Positions 47,751-59,585 of a DNA stretch of 64,000 nucleotides are shown one piece after another. Both the position numbers and the translations under genes were made by a program. Positions within the stretch are counted from its first letter, which is position 1. Every line of letters begins with the position of its first letter. The notes beneath the pieces are model-generated. The model worked only from the letters and a program-made list of their open reading frames with translations. It was not told the origin of the DNA and searched no databases. The stretch comes from Thermothelomyces thermophilus ATCC 42464. Taxonomy: Eukaryota > Ascomycota > Sordariomycetes > Sordariales > Chaetomiaceae. Location of the stretch: positions 1,426,001-1,490,000 of the forward strand of contig NC_016474.1 of NCBI RefSeq assembly GCF_000226095.1. Direction: 5' to 3'.

Positions 47751-47786
<36 letters not shown>

Positions 47787-50700
47787 GCCATGCAAAACGG
47801 GGCGAATGGAATTGTCAATGGGACCCAACCTGGTCGTCCCGGGCAGCCCGCCACGACGCAAACGACAATGCCTCCCTCTACAACTTCGCTCGGCGCGTCC
47901 GCCCTGCCGGCAACCTCGGGCGCCCCTGCTGCCAACACTACGACAGCTGCGCCGGCGCAGGGCCAGGCCAGTCAGTTTACACAAGCCCAGCTCAACCTTC
48001 TCTGGACACAGATCAAGGCTTTCAGGATGCTTGGCAAGAATGCCGGCGTCCCCATCCAGATGCAGAGGGCGATATTTGAACACAGAGCGCGGCGCCGCAT
48101 GTCGTTGGCAAAACAAGGCACGCAATCCCCCACCACCGCGAATCCCCCCTCAGACGCCCCCAGTCAGGACGGCCCGAAACCCGGCCCCAATGGAGCTGAT
48201 GCCCAAGCTCCATCCGTCCCGCAGCCCAAGTCATTCAAGACGGTCAAGTCTCCGTATGACGGTGGGCTGGTACGTCAAACCATCTCTTACATCGACCATG
48301 GTCGCCGGAAGAACCGTCTTATCATCCCGGGAATCTTCCCAACGGGGATAGACTTCGAGCAGCTGAGGGCCGATCGCGAGAAGATTGTGTTCAACCGCAT
48401 GAGCGCAAGATACGCGGAGCTGAAGTCGCTGCCCGGCAACCTGGCACACTGGGATGCGTCCCAAGATTCTCTCGTGGCGGACGACACGGCTAAGAGGAAG
48501 GCTATCATCGAGATGAAGAAGCTGGCTCTCTACTCGAAGCAGCGGGCGCTGAGGGACAGGATCGGGAAGCAGATGATGCACTATGACAACTTGGCCATGA
48601 CCACCAACCGAGCCGCCTATCGCCGCATGAAGAAACAAAACGTCCGCGAGGCTCGCGTCACCGAAAAGCTGGAGAAGCAACAACGTGACGCGCGCGAGAA
48701 CCGGGAGCGCAAGAGACACATCGACTTTTTGCAGGCTGTCTATAACCACCGGAACGAGGTTCTCAATGCCGGCCAGGTTCAGCGCTCAAAGACACAGAGG
48801 CTCAGTCGCCTTATGTATGCTCACCATTTCAACATCGAGAAGGAAGAGCAGAAGAGGATCGAGAGGACAGCCAAGCAGCGTCTGCAGGCGCTCAAGGCGA
48901 ACGACGAAGAGGCGTACCTCAAGCTGCTCGACCAGGCCAAGGATACCCGCATCACCCACTTGCTCCGCCAAACCGATGGCTTCTTGAAACAGCTCGCCTC
49001 TTCTGTTCGCGCTCAGCAGCGGCAAGCCGCTGAGCGGTACGGCGAACAAATCGATATTCCTCCCGACGAGAGCGACATTGACGAGGACGACGAGGAGAGC
49101 GGCCGGAAGATTGATTACTACGCCGTTGCCCACCGCATCAAAGAGGAGGTTACGGAACAGGCCAGCATCCTGGTTGGCGGTACTCTCAAGGAGTACCAGC
49201 TCAAGGGCTTGCAGTGGATGTTGTCTCTCTACAACAACAACCTCAACGGTATCCTTGCTGATGAAATGGGTCTCGGCAAGACGATCCAGACGATCAGCTT
49301 GATCACGTACCTGATCGAGAAGAAGCACCAACAAGGCCCCTACCTGGTCATTGTCCCCCTCAGTACCCTGACCAACTGGAATCTGGAGTTCGACAAGTGG
49401 GCGCCTTCGGTCGCCAAGGTGGTCTACAAGGGTCCCCCGAACGCCAGGAAGATGCAGCAGGAGAAGATCCGCCAAGGCAAGTTCCAGGTGCTGCTCACAA
49501 CGTACGAGTACATCATCAAGGATCGTCCTCTGTTGAGCAAGATCAAGTGGTTCCACATGATCATCGACGAAGGCCACCGTATGAAGAACGCAAACTCCAA
49601 GCTGAGCGCCACGATCCAGCAGTATTACAGCACCCGATTCCGCCTCATTCTCACGGGTACCCCTTTGCAAAACAACCTTGCCGAGCTCTGGGCTATGCTC
49701 AACTTCGTCTTGCCCAACATCTTCAAATCTGCCAAGACGTTCGACGAGTGGTTCAACACCCCGTTCGCAAATACTGGTGGTCAGGACAAGATGGAGCTTA
49801 CGGAAGAAGAGCAAATTCTTGTCATCCGTCGCTTGCATAAGGTGCTGCGGCCGTTCTTGCTGCGCCGTCTCAAGAAGGATGTCGAGAAGGACCTCCCCGA
49901 CAAGACCGAAAAGGTGATCAAGTGCAAGTTCTCTGCCTTGCAAGCGCGGCTGTACAAGCAAATGGTCACGCACCAAAAGATTGCCGTCAGCGACGCCAAT
50001 GGCGGCAAGACCGGTGCCCGCGGCTTGAGCAACATGATCATGCAGCTGCGGAAGCTCTGCAACCACCCGTTCGTGTTCGACGAGGTCGAGAATCAGATGA
50101 ACCCCGCCAATGTCAGCAACGACCTTCTGTGGCGAACGGCCGGCAAGTTCGAGCTCCTGGACAGGATCCTCCCAAAGTACAAAGCCACGGGTCATCGCGT
50201 CTTGATGTTCTTCCAGATGACGGCCATCATGGACATCATGGAAGACTTCCTCCGATTCCGCGGCCTCCACTATCTCCGTCTCGACGGTACAACGAAGTCG
50301 GAAGATCGGTCCGAGCTCCTGCGGCAGTTCAACCAGCCGGACTCGCCTTACTTCATGTTCCTCCTGTCCACTCGTGCCGGCGGTCTTGGCCTGAACCTGC
50401 AGACAGCAGACACAGTCATCATCTACGACTCCGATTGGAATCCTCACCAGGATTTGCAGGCGCAGGATCGTGCCCACCGTATCGGTCAAAAGAACGAGGT
50501 GCGGATTCTGAGGCTAATCAGCTCTGCATCTGTCGAAGAGAAGATCCTCGAGCGCGCCCGGTTCAAGCTCGACATGGATGGCAAGGTCATTCAGGCAGGT
50601 CGTTTCGACAACAAGTCGTCTGAAACCGACCGTGATGCTATGCTCAGGACGCTCCTCGAGACCGCAGACATGGCCGAGTCTGGTGAGCAGGAGGAGATGG

Positions 50701-52020
50701 ACGATGACGAGTTGAACATGATTCTTGCCCGGAACGAAGAGGAACTGGCCATCTTCCAGAAACTGGATGAGGAGAGGTCGCGCGACCCCATCTACGGCAC
50801 TGCGCCTGGCTGCCAAGGAGTCCCGCGTCTGATGACGGAGGACGAGCTGCCAGACATCTACCTCAACGAGGGCAACCCGGTCGAGGAAGAAGTGGAGATG
50901 GCCCTGGGTCGTGGAGCCCGTGAGCGTACCAAGGTTAAGTACGACGATGGGCTTACGGAGGAGCAATGGCTCATGGCGGTCGACGATGATGAGGACACGC
51001 CCGAAGCCGCCGCGGCGCGGAAGGCAGCCCGCAGGGAGAAGCGTGAGCTGAACAAGTTGAGGCGGAAGGGCCTCCTGACCGGGTCCATGGAGAATTCGCC
51101 GGCGGCCAGCCGCGCTAGCACCGAGGATGCCGAGACGCCGGTGAAAAAACGCGGGCGCAAGCCGGGCAGCAAGAACCAGGACAAGCGCAAGGCCGAGGAA
51201 GGTGACGACGAGCCTCCGGCTAAGAAGCGCCGCGGACCGCAGGGACGTCCAAGGGCAGTTGGCCTGAACGGGTCGGATAACCGGCTCGCACCCGAAGTGC
51301 GCGAGAAGCTGCAGAAGAGTCTCAAGCGTATCTTTGACGGCCTGATGAACCTTGAAGTGGACGATGATGAGCCTCAAGAGAACCCCGACGGCGATGACGA
51401 CGGTCCGCCGAAGCGGCTCATCATTGGGCCATTCGTTAAGCTCCCGCCCAAGCGTGATTGGGGCGACTATTACCTCATCATTGCCAACCCGATCTGCATG
51501 AACGACATCCAGAAGAAGATCAAGAGGGAGGAGTACCAGAGCCTTGGCGACATGCGCAAGGATCTCGACCTGATGGTGTCCAATTGCCGGACGTTCAACG
51601 AGGAGAGCAGCGGAATCTGCCAGGACGTGAACTTGATTGAGGTGAGCACCTTGGCTATTATTCCCAATCAATAACCCTACCACTTTCCTCTCTTCTGTAT
51701 CAGCCAGCCTCCCACTAACACTCTTTGTCAAACAGACATATTTCAAAGAGCAATTCGAAAAGGAACTCTCCGAGAACCCGGACCTGCGTGCACTGGAGGA
51801 CCCGTCCGCAGCGGCAGCCGCTGGATCTGCCACCAAAGACGGCTCAGTCGCACCGTCGACGGCGGCAACTGACGGGACACCTCAACCGACGCCCAGTGGG
51901 CCGACGAGGATCAAGTTGGTCTCGAACTCGTCCAGCGCCGGTGCCGGTGCCAGCGCCTCGAATGGCGGAGGCAGCCAGGCTAATGGCGGCAGCGGTGGCG
52001 CGCAGAGCGATGAGGAATAA
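47443..52020 (+). CDS. STH1: SWI/SNF-RSC type chromatin remodelling ATPase
   Basis: DNA translocase core of an RSC- or SWI/SNF-type remodeller. Exons 47443-47532, 47616-51641 and 51736-52020 give about 1,466 residues. Domains in order: a polyglutamine run near 75-90; a QLQ domain near 148 (FTQAQLNLLWTQIKAF); an HSA segment near 395 (RKRHIDFLQAVYNHRNEVL, the actin-related-protein site); the SNF2 ATPase with DEMGLGKTIQ near 578, IIDEGHRMKN near 679 and QAQDRAHRIGQ near 979; a SnAC region near 1058; AT-hook-like KKRGRKPGSKN near 1206; and a C-terminal bromodomain from about 1255 to 1375. The single C-terminal bromodomain and length fit STH1/Snf21 better than the longer SNF2; this choice is inference. 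Intron 1 has an off-consensus GTTCGT donor. Confidence 0.94.
47748..47786 (+). repeat. CAA/CAG run coding polyglutamine in STH1
   Basis: About thirteen glutamine codons in a row, mixed CAA and CAG, following shorter Gln/Met repeats. It lies in the disordered N-terminus before the QLQ domain. Confidence 0.9.
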
Positions 52021-53236
52021 GGCGATGATGCAAACCTCGGCAGAGGCTGGACTGTGGTCTGGTAGATTCCTGGTTAGATCTATGCGCTCCTGATTCTTCG
52101 TTCTTGTGAGATTGTTAAGGCGATTTGGGTTTGCGGCGACCGGTCGGAAGCGGACTGCGGGTTTGCGGGGCGATCTATGGCGTTTACAGTATCTGGCGCT
52201 TTGTTTCTACTGCGTCTGGACTCTTCAGATGGAATGGTTTTGGGGAGGCGAGGGGGGAGTACAGAAGAGGACGCGTATTGGGGTTGACTTCTTTGGGAGA
52301 GACTTGTTTCTCTGTTTTGCCTCTCGGCATCAAGATCACCCGATTAACCGGTCAGTTGACCGGTCGACAGCGGAAAGAGCGGCTGGCTTATTGGCGCTGG
52401 AATTTGGGTGAGGGATTCTTTTGGGGGGGGTGGGGCTGAAACTTTGTGATAACCTTGAGATGAGGGACGCTGGTTACGGGACCATGTTTGAGTATTACGT
52501 ACTTGGTCGGTTGTCTTTTAAGATATATAAATACCTTGTATTGCACATTGCACGGGACGCGCTGCGCCATAGCTGCCTTCTTGCAACGGTGATTTCGTAC
52601 TTAGTTTCGTGCTTCTCCCAACGAGGATGGAGACAACATTCTTCTATATCAGATATACAGTACCTGGTGCCTCGTTCTCCCATTTCGAGAAATCGGTTCG
52701 TATTTGCTGGCGGTTCTACGGTCTGTGAGTCGCCCACATGCCCGTCTTTCATCCTCTTCTGGTTTGAACATGCTGCGGCGAGATAGGAGCTGCCTGGTAG
52801 GCGGCGGCGACGGCGGGCAGGCAAGCAATGACTGGTTTGTTGACTCGGAGATGATCATGCTACCGCAAAACGGAATAGGGGGGCCTGCCCAAGTCAAACC
52901 CTGTGTACATAATCTGTGCATACTTAGTACATACATGTCGGTGAACTCCTGATAACTCTACACACAACAGATCATGCCCAAGGGACAACGAAACTTTCAA
53001 GACACATCCAGGCCTGGCCTGCTCCGCTGATATTGATGTGAAAGGGAAAAAAGGAAGTTGGGGGGGGGGGGGGGAGAGATGTAAACATGTTTATGAGGGG
53101 CTCGTCGTTAATTATTTATGGCGGAAGGAGGATTCTCCGGTCTCCCCAATAGGTACCACTCCGTACCTCCCATCACCAAACCAAAGTCGATTTCACAAGC
53201 CTTGTATCCACAAGCGTAGACGGACAAGCAAGCCGG
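52021..53236. other. Intergenic region downstream of STH1
   Basis: About 1.2 kb with the STH1 3' UTR. There is a G-run at about 53058-53072. No open frame looks like a protein family and no second RNA is seen before the tRNA-Thr. Confidence 0.5.
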
Positions 53237-53347
53237 GCCTGATTAGCATAGTGGCTAATGCGTTGCACTTGTATCGACCGCCCGTCCTTTGTGATGGGGT
53301 TCTTCGACGACATGCAAAGATCGCAGGTTCGATTCCTGCATTAGGCA
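53237..53347 (+). tRNA. tRNA-Thr (anticodon UGU) with 38-nt intron
   Basis: The acceptor stem GCCTGAT pairs with ATTAGGC (one G-T). The D-stem GCAT/ATGC closes loop AGTGGCTA. The anticodon stem TTGCA/TGCAA (53263-53267 and 53313-53317) encloses a loop with TGT at 53270-53272. An intron (about 53274-53311) interrupts the loop after position 37, the canonical nuclear site. The T-arm is GCAGG-TTCGATT-CCTGC, and the variable loop is AGATC. The discriminator is A. Confidence 0.93.
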
Positions 53348-53894
53348 GCCGGAATCTTTTTGACCTTCCCATTCTCTCTCTCTCTGCTCCTCCGTAGCAG
53401 AGCGTGCGGACGAGCGTCATGCTTTTCTTTTTTGCTCGTCCGATGCCGGTTGTGCAGGGGATGGGTGGGTGATGGGGAACGCAGCCGGCCCTCGGGTTGG
53501 TTGGGCTGGTGTCGATGATAATAGTCGCCACAGGAAAAGGCTACGCGACGTGGATGAGGCTAACGACAAATTCATGTTGGGAGAACTTGCAAGGTGTGTA
53601 AAAGAGTCGCTGGAGGAATTTCAGAATGGAGAACATTGACCCTCTATGCGCTCTGTCATACCTCTCTCTAAGCCGACAAAAGCCCAAGGAATAATCAATG
53701 TACATATACATAACAGGGTAGTACGCCAGTCCGACCACAAAACCATCCATCCCAAAATAACCCATCTTGGACGCCATGCATGAACCCCGGGGGGGGTTTA
53801 GAATCCGTTTACCCTGCTATCCCATGATTGTAACCCGACCTTCCAACGCCAAAGAGAAGAAAAGTACAGTGCCGTCGGAGCAATATTGCTCCGT
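53348..53894. other. Intergenic region tRNA-Thr / ZRT3
   Basis: About 550 bp. A T-rich stretch after the tRNA (53425-53435, TTTTCTTTTTT) could end Pol III transcription. The rest would be ZRT3 3' UTR. No gene is seen. Confidence 0.5.
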
Positions 53895-55484
53895 TTAATG
53901 AGAAACGAGCGCATTACTAACCCCCAGCAATGTCATTCCCAGAAAGGCAAAGAAGATGCTCAGGTTCCTGTTGTGGTTCAGACTCAGACTCTCCACGAAC
54001 AGCTGCAGCGCCACGCTGACCATGATTCCGGCCGTGACGGCGAAGAGACAGGCGTAGGCGGTGCTGTCAATGTCTAGATTCGTATTCTTGGCCAGCTTGA
54101 ACCAGGCGAAGGCGACGGTGGCGCCGAGCGGCTGGCTGAAGCCGCCGAGAAGGGAGGACCAGAAGATGGCTTTGACGCGGCTTCCCAGGGCCATATACAG
54201 GGGCAGGGCCATGGCGAAGCCCTCGGCAATGTTGTGGACGAAGAGGGCCATGAAGACGCTGAAGCCGAGAGAGGGGCTGGCGTGATTGGTGGCGTAGGTG
54301 ATGAAGCCCTCGGGGAACTTGTGCAGGGCGATGGCGATGACGGTCTGCAGACCGATCGAGAGGAAGGCGTTGGTCGGCACATGATGGTGATGCTGGGCTT
54401 CCGTGTCTTCGGGGCATTCCAGGTCGCCGTCGTGGGAGTGGGTGTGGACGTGCGCGTTGTGGTGATAATGGTGGTGATCGCCGTCGTGGGGGTGGGAAGG
54501 CGTGCGGACGATGCGGTAGCGCGGGGTCGAGACGGCACTTTCCAGTCCGCTGTCCCCGTTCTCGGTGAGCGATGTGGCAGTCCGAGAGAGGGCAGAGCGC
54601 GTGCCGATGTGTTTGAAGCACTCCTGCCCGCAGGGATCCGAATAGCCATAACAAGGCCCGTCCTCGTCGCAGTTGGCCTTGGTGTCTTTGAAGAAGGACA
54701 TGACTCGGGTCCGGACATCGGCCAAGGGCGGTCGGATCTGGGTGAGGGCCCGGCGCTGGGAGCCATCGAAGTGAGTGACGGCCTCGGCTGCCGGCGCCGC
54801 GTCGCCGTCCAGAACTTCGGTGTGGATGTGGCCGTTGATCGGCGCTTGGGAAACGGGGGGGATCAAAGGCGTGGACTCGGTGACGGCATCGGTCATCTCA
54901 ACCATGTGAGGGGCATCGTCGCCCGCTTGATGGGAAGACACTTTGGACAGAGACTGATGATGATGATGATGCTGATGATGATGATGGTTGCCCTGGCCGA
55001 GCTCCTCGTCAGCGAGGTTTTCATGGGTGTGGTCGCAGTCGACGACATGCGAGGGCATGTACTGATGCAATATCCGCGATACGAGCTGGATGCCGATGAA
55101 GCCGCCGATGAAGCAGCCCATCATCAAGAAGCCAGCCGTGTGCTCATCCCAGTCGTCCTTAGCAAGGTAACGCATGGCAGAGGGCAGCATGCTATAGAGG
55201 GCGGAAAAGAGCTGCGAGAAATCAGGGCGTGTCAGAGGGAGACGAGAGGGCGAGGCAGGGGAGAGGCAGGGGAGAGGCCGTCGACGTACCATGACGCCAA
55301 AGCTCAGGCTGAGGGAGGAGGCGAGGAAAGCATTGCTCTCTTGGATGCGGAAGTGGCGCTTGCTCGGAATGAGGCGGATGGGCAAGTCGATGCAAACGAC
55401 GGAGGCGCCGAGGATGCAGGCTAGGCCGCTGAAGATGGACAGAATCCAGCCCCGCGTGTCGTTGTCCACGGCGCTGGAATCCAT
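53895..55484 (-). CDS. ZRT3: ZIP zinc transporter, vacuolar ZRT3-like
   Basis: Predicted to release stored zinc from the vacuole into the cytosol. Exon 1 is 55484-55290 and exon 2 is 55211-53895, about 503 residues. The first three helices lie in the N-terminal 120 residues. Then comes a long cytosolic or lumenal loop with several His-rich clusters (HHHHQHHHHHQ near the start; HPHDGDHHHYHHNAHVHTHS later), which probably bind metal. The ZIP signature helices are LHKFPEGFITYATNHASPS and LFVHNIAEGFAMALP, with the two His-x3-Glu sites. The 78-nt intron (GTACGT to CGCAG) is a multiple of three and has no stop in frame; if retained it would add 26 Pro/Arg-rich residues after the second helix. A second ZIP gene of a different subfamily lies at the window's left end. 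Confidence 0.9.
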   Translation of the reverse strand: MDSSAVDNDTRGWILSIFSGLACILGASVVCIDLPIRLIPSKRHFRIQESNAFLASSLSLSFGVMVRRRPLPCLSPASPSRLPLTRPDFSQLFSALYSMLPSAMRYLAKDDWDEHTAGFLMMGCFIGGFIGIQLVSRILHQYMPSHVVDCDHTHENLADEELGQGNHHHHQHHHHHQSLSKVSSHQAGDDAPHMVEMTDAVTESTPLIPPVSQAPINGHIHTEVLDGDAAPAAEAVTHFDGSQRRALTQIRPPLADVRTRVMSFFKDTKANCDEDGPCYGYSDPCGQECFKHIGTRSALSRTATSLTENGDSGLESAVSTPRYRIVRTPSHPHDGDHHHYHHNAHVHTHSHDGDLECPEDTEAQHHHHVPTNAFLSIGLQTVIAIALHKFPEGFITYATNHASPSLGFSVFMALFVHNIAEGFAMALPLYMALGSRVKAIFWSSLLGGFSQPLGATVAFAWFKLAKNTNLDIDSTAYACLFAVTAGIMVSVALQLFVESLSLNHNRNLSIFFAFLGMTLLGVSNALVSH

Positions 55485-57358
55485 GGTAGCGGTCCCTGCG
55501 CTGCGCGTAGTTTGTGCACTTGTGCACTTGGACTTGGGGGCTTCGGGTGTGGTAGGTAGATGTTGTGTGTGTCAAGGACTTTCCGCTTGCGGCATAGAGC
55601 ATCAAATGAAGTAGATGGGACCCCGGGACTTGACGTCAGGAAAAGAAAGAAGGGAAAAAAGGGAAAAAAAAAACGCCGGCCGGGTGAGGGTGTGGCTGGG
55701 CAGAAACACGGTAGAGTTGCGGTGATAAAAGAAAGGACAAGTTCAAGTTCAGCGGGCGAATCGACATGTATGGGACGGGCTGACTGAACCCGCCAGGAGT
55801 TTTTTTGAGAACCTCGATGGATAGGTAGGCTCAGTAGGGTAGGTACCTTGTTGCGTTGCGTGAGGTAACTTTAACGGTACCTGCCTACCTATTGCGGGGG
55901 GCCGCAGAAAATCGCCTCTTGAACGGACCGGAATGGGCCAACACTCGGTGCTTCTTGTAAGAAATGCGCACCTGCAGCGGCCGCTGGGCCCGGGGCCTGC
56001 TTGCACTTGGCCTACACTTTCGCTACTTGAAAAGCCAAACCTTGGTGGCCGTGTCCGAAACACAGACCCCGTAGGCCCTGGGGGCCCCGGAAGCAAGTCT
56101 GGAATGGAATTTACCCAGATCCCGAGGGTTGGTATGTATGTATGTACATGATTAGCACGCGGCTCGAAAGCTCTTGGTCGATGGCATCACTGCTGATGCC
56201 GTGGGTCACGCGTTGGTGGAACCCCCCTCGCTGAGCGAGTGGCATACGCAGCATATGTATGCTGCAGTTAGCCTGTCAGAAAGCAGCGATTTGCAATTCT
56301 TGGGCCGTTACATTCACCTTGTCCCTCATACATGGGTTGTATGGAATACACGTAACGGGCACCTTGATGGCCACGGCAACGCAGGGCCATGGTCCGCAGG
56401 GGTTCAATCAGCATGCAGCAATCTCGAAATGCACCCATGCTTTACCTATTCACTCACCCGAAGTTGTACCTTGACGGCTGCAGATAAGCGCACCGCATAG
56501 AGTATCCAGTAGCAAACTAACTGCCCTGGGGTGCAACCCCCCATTATTAATCCCATGCTTCAATGACTGAGTCTCTGAGATGTGTATGTATACACATTAA
56601 AGAGCGAAGGAAAGAGCTTCGCTTCTATCCGTATATGCTGGCCTAATCCTCCAATATTTATCTCACCGGCCATTGGATGCCACACTCTTGGCTGCCCGCG
56701 TTGCTCTTTCCCTACAAAGCATTTGCCACAAAGGTGTGGCTGGGGCTGCGAGTCTGTTGGTATGGAACATGAAGCGACACTTCATCCCTACTGTGGGCCT
56801 CGACGAGAGGTACGCGAAGGGGACACCACAGTTGGGGTATTTTACATATACCAGAGTAATATCTCGACTCTTCCCGTGTCGAGTTGTGGCTTACTCCCAA
56901 CTGTACATACTCGTACCCACCTCATCTTAGTACCTTAGCTCGGTGCCAAAAGTATGTATAGTACTAGGTATGTACTCAAGGCGATTGAAGTAATTGTCTT
57001 AGAAATCGGCGTCGGGTTTAAGGGAAATATTGCACGAACCAACGGCAGTTGTTCTGTAAGCTTGAATTTTTTCCGCGCACGCTTCTCCGGGCACTTACCG
57101 ATTAAAGGTAGTGTATTAACTAGCACGGATGTTTTGGGGGTGGGTCTGCTACGAAATTCGGTCAAAAGCTCGTCTGACAACCACGCCGAGGATTTCCTAC
57201 ACAGTACACGCTCGTAGCAGCTAAAACCACAACCTCTCTCAGCCGCGCCGGTAACCGCACGCTCGCCCGACGTTTAGCACACTAGGCAAGCCGGGCGGCT
57301 TCAGGGCGCGCAGCCAACGCAGGCTGGAGGAAATTAGTGGTCAGAAGGTTTCGCGACA
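55485..57358. promoter_or_regulatory. Divergent promoter region, ZRT3 / NUC1
   Basis: About 1.9 kb between outward-facing genes. GGTAGGTAC and TACCTA-type short repeats lie around 55820-55890. Several 60-110-codon frames exist but none looks like a protein family. No tRNA is seen. Confidence 0.45.
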
Positions 57359-58444
57359 ATGTCCAAAGCGACCATCGCCGTCATCGCCGCCGTCAGCGCC
57401 GGCGCCGGTGCGGCTGCCACGGCGGCAATGTACTCGCTGCGCAAGTCCGAGACGACGGCGACAACAACCACCTCCGCCACTACCGTCACCAGCACCACCA
57501 CCGCTGCCTCCGCGAAGCCCCCCTCTGCGCCCGTCCCGGTGCCCGCCTCCCAGGTCTTCAGCAGCAGCACCACCACCACCACACACTCGACCACCGCTCC
57601 CGTGCCCTCCGCTGCTGCCGCTGCTGCTGCTGCTACTGCTGCCGCCGCCCCCGTCAACCCGGCCGGCCTGTTCGAGTACGGCTTCCCCGGCCCCGTCGCC
57701 GACCTCGCCTCCCGGCAGGCGCTCATCTCCTCGTACGACCGGCGGACGCGCAACCCGCACTGGGTGGCCGAGCACATCACGCCCGCGTCGCTCAACATGC
57801 GCGACGGCGACCGCAAGAACAGCAACTTCCTCGAGGACCCCGCCATCCCGGAAAAGTTCCAGGCCAAGCTCAAGGACTACTTCCGCTCCGGCTACGACCG
57901 CGGCCACCAGGTCCCCGCCGCCGACTGCAAGTGGTCGCAGACGGCCATGGACGAGACCTTTTACCTGTCCAACATGTGCCCCCAGGTCGGCGACGGCTTC
58001 AACCGCGACTACTGGGCCCACCTCGAGGACTTCTGCCGCCGCCTCACCCAGCGCTACCCCAGCGTCCGCATCGTCACGGGACCGCTCTACCTGCCCAAGC
58101 GCGACCCGCAGGACAACAAGTGGTACGTCAAATACGAGGTCATCGGGAATCCCCCCAACGTCGCCGTGCCCACCCACTTCTACAAGGTCATCTACGCCGA
58201 GGAGCAGACCGCCCCGGGAGGCAAGGTCGCCCTCGCCGCCTTCGTCCTGCCCAACGCCGTCATCCCCAACGACAAGCCCCTCGCCGACTTCGAGGTGCCC
58301 CTCGAGGCCGTCGAGCGCGCCACCGGCCTCGAGTTCGCCACCAAGCTGCCCCCGTCCCGCAGGAAGCGCCTGTGCGCCGAGACCAGCTGCTCCATCATCG
58401 TCAAGGAGTACGCCGAGCGCCAGAAGGCCTTTGCCAAGAAGTAG
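57359..58444 (+). CDS. NUC1: Mitochondrial DNA/RNA non-specific nuclease (EndoG)
   Basis: Mg-dependent beta-beta-alpha-metal endonuclease of mitochondria, linked to nucleic-acid turnover and cell death in the family. Single exon, 361 residues. A hydrophobic Ala/Gly-rich N-terminal helix (about 4-25) acts as membrane anchor or targeting signal. A low-complexity Ala/Thr/Pro/Ser linker of about 75 residues follows. The nuclease domain has the catalytic motif DRGHQVPAADCKWS near residue 180 (general-base His) and the metal-binding Asn in FYLSNMCPQVG. The end (SCSIIVKEYAERQKAFAKK) is typical. Codon use is strongly C-ending. It is convergent with PFS2. Confidence 0.95.
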   Translation: MSKATIAVIAAVSAGAGAAATAAMYSLRKSETTATTTTSATTVTSTTTAASAKPPSAPVPVPASQVFSSSTTTTTHSTTAPVPSAAAAAAAATAAAAPVNPAGLFEYGFPGPVADLASRQALISSYDRRTRNPHWVAEHITPASLNMRDGDRKNSNFLEDPAIPEKFQAKLKDYFRSGYDRGHQVPAADCKWSQTAMDETFYLSNMCPQVGDGFNRDYWAHLEDFCRRLTQRYPSVRIVTGPLYLPKRDPQDNKWYVKYEVIGNPPNVAVPTHFYKVIYAEEQTAPGGKVALAAFVLPNAVIPNDKPLADFEVPLEAVERATGLEFATKLPPSRRKRLCAETSCSIIVKEYAERQKAFAKK

Positions 58445-58962
58445 CGACCCAATCTATGCACGAGTATCGCCAGCAGATGTTAAGACATAGACTCTCTCTC
58501 TCTCTGTGTCTGTCTGTCTGTCTGTCTATGTGTGTGTGTGTGTAAAAGACATGTGCTTGTACGTAGTAAGATGCATGTGTATGTATGAAATGTACCCATT
58601 TACAAGATAATCGCATAACAAAATCAATCAGATCAAAACCATGTTTGTTAACCTCTCACACACACCTCAAGTCCCCACCAAAGACATTATGCAGTTATTT
58701 TTTTTTTTTTTTTTTCCCTTCTCTTCGTTTTCATGCCGTATATCAGGCACATGCCATGTAACGCTCGAAAGATCGATCCACTAGTTGATACATCGCAACG
58801 GGATTACCTCCACCTCACCCTCACCCTCGCCTGCTTTCCCCCTCCCACCCACCCCCCCCCCAAAAAAAAAAATGTCTTTCCACCAACCGCCGCCACCCTT
58901 TCCGACATTTCTTGGTCACGCCCCGACAGACCTCAGGACGAGGAAACACGCCCGCGCCGACT
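58445..58962. other. Convergent 3' region NUC1 / PFS2
   Basis: About 520 bp between facing stops, packed with simple repeats: CT/TG runs at 58492-58542, a T-run at 58694-58716 and C/A runs near 58853-58872. No gene is seen. Confidence 0.6.
58492..58542. repeat. (TC)n-(TGTC)n-(TG)n compound microsatellite
   Basis: Consecutive runs of TC, TGTC and TG dinucleotides about 50 bp after the NUC1 stop. Probably hypervariable in length. Confidence 0.9.
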
Positions 58963-59553
58963 CTATCTCACCCGGGTATAATTCCCCTTGCTCTGCTCCA
59001 TCCGCAGGCTCTCCTCCTGGCTCGGCAGCGGCGCCCTTCTCCTGCCGCTCCCACCACCACCACCACCACCACCACCATCGTTCCCATTCCCGTTCCCGTT
59101 TCCGGACCCGCTCCCATGCTGGTCCCCTCCGGCACCGGCACCGGCAGCGGCACCGGCCGCCAGATGCGGCGGGGGCGGGGGGAAGCCGTGCGGCAGCGGG
59201 AAGCCGGGGGGCGGGGGCGGGGGCGGGATCAGACCGGGCGGCAGGACCCGGCCGGGCGGAGGCGGGGGCGGGGGGGGCGGGACGATGCCGTGCTTCTTCA
59301 TCATCTCGGCGATGGCCGCGAAGTCGGGCGGGTTCTTGCCGTCGCCGACCAGCATGCTGGCGATGGCCGGGGGCGGAGGCGGCGGCGGGAGTGGGAAGGG
59401 CAGCTGCGCGGCGCTGCTGCCGCTGCCGCTGCCGCTGCCGTTGCCGTTGGGACCGGCCATGCCGGGAATGACCGTCCCCGGGGGTGGTGGTGGAGGAGGA
59501 GGTGGTACCAGGCCGGGTAGGCCGGGGATTGCTCCTCCTGCCGCCGCCGCCGC

Positions 59554-59585
<32 letters not shown>

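Noticed and set aside
54234-55424. 396-codon plus-strand frame opposite ZRT3
   Set aside because: Shadow of the ZRT3 coding sequence: His-rich CAC/CAT codons appear as Val/Met-rich antisense.
57408-58545. Two further long plus-strand frames overlapping NUC1
   Set aside because: Pro/Arg/Ser-rich products typical of shifted frames in GC-rich genes; the NUC1 frame alone has family motifs.
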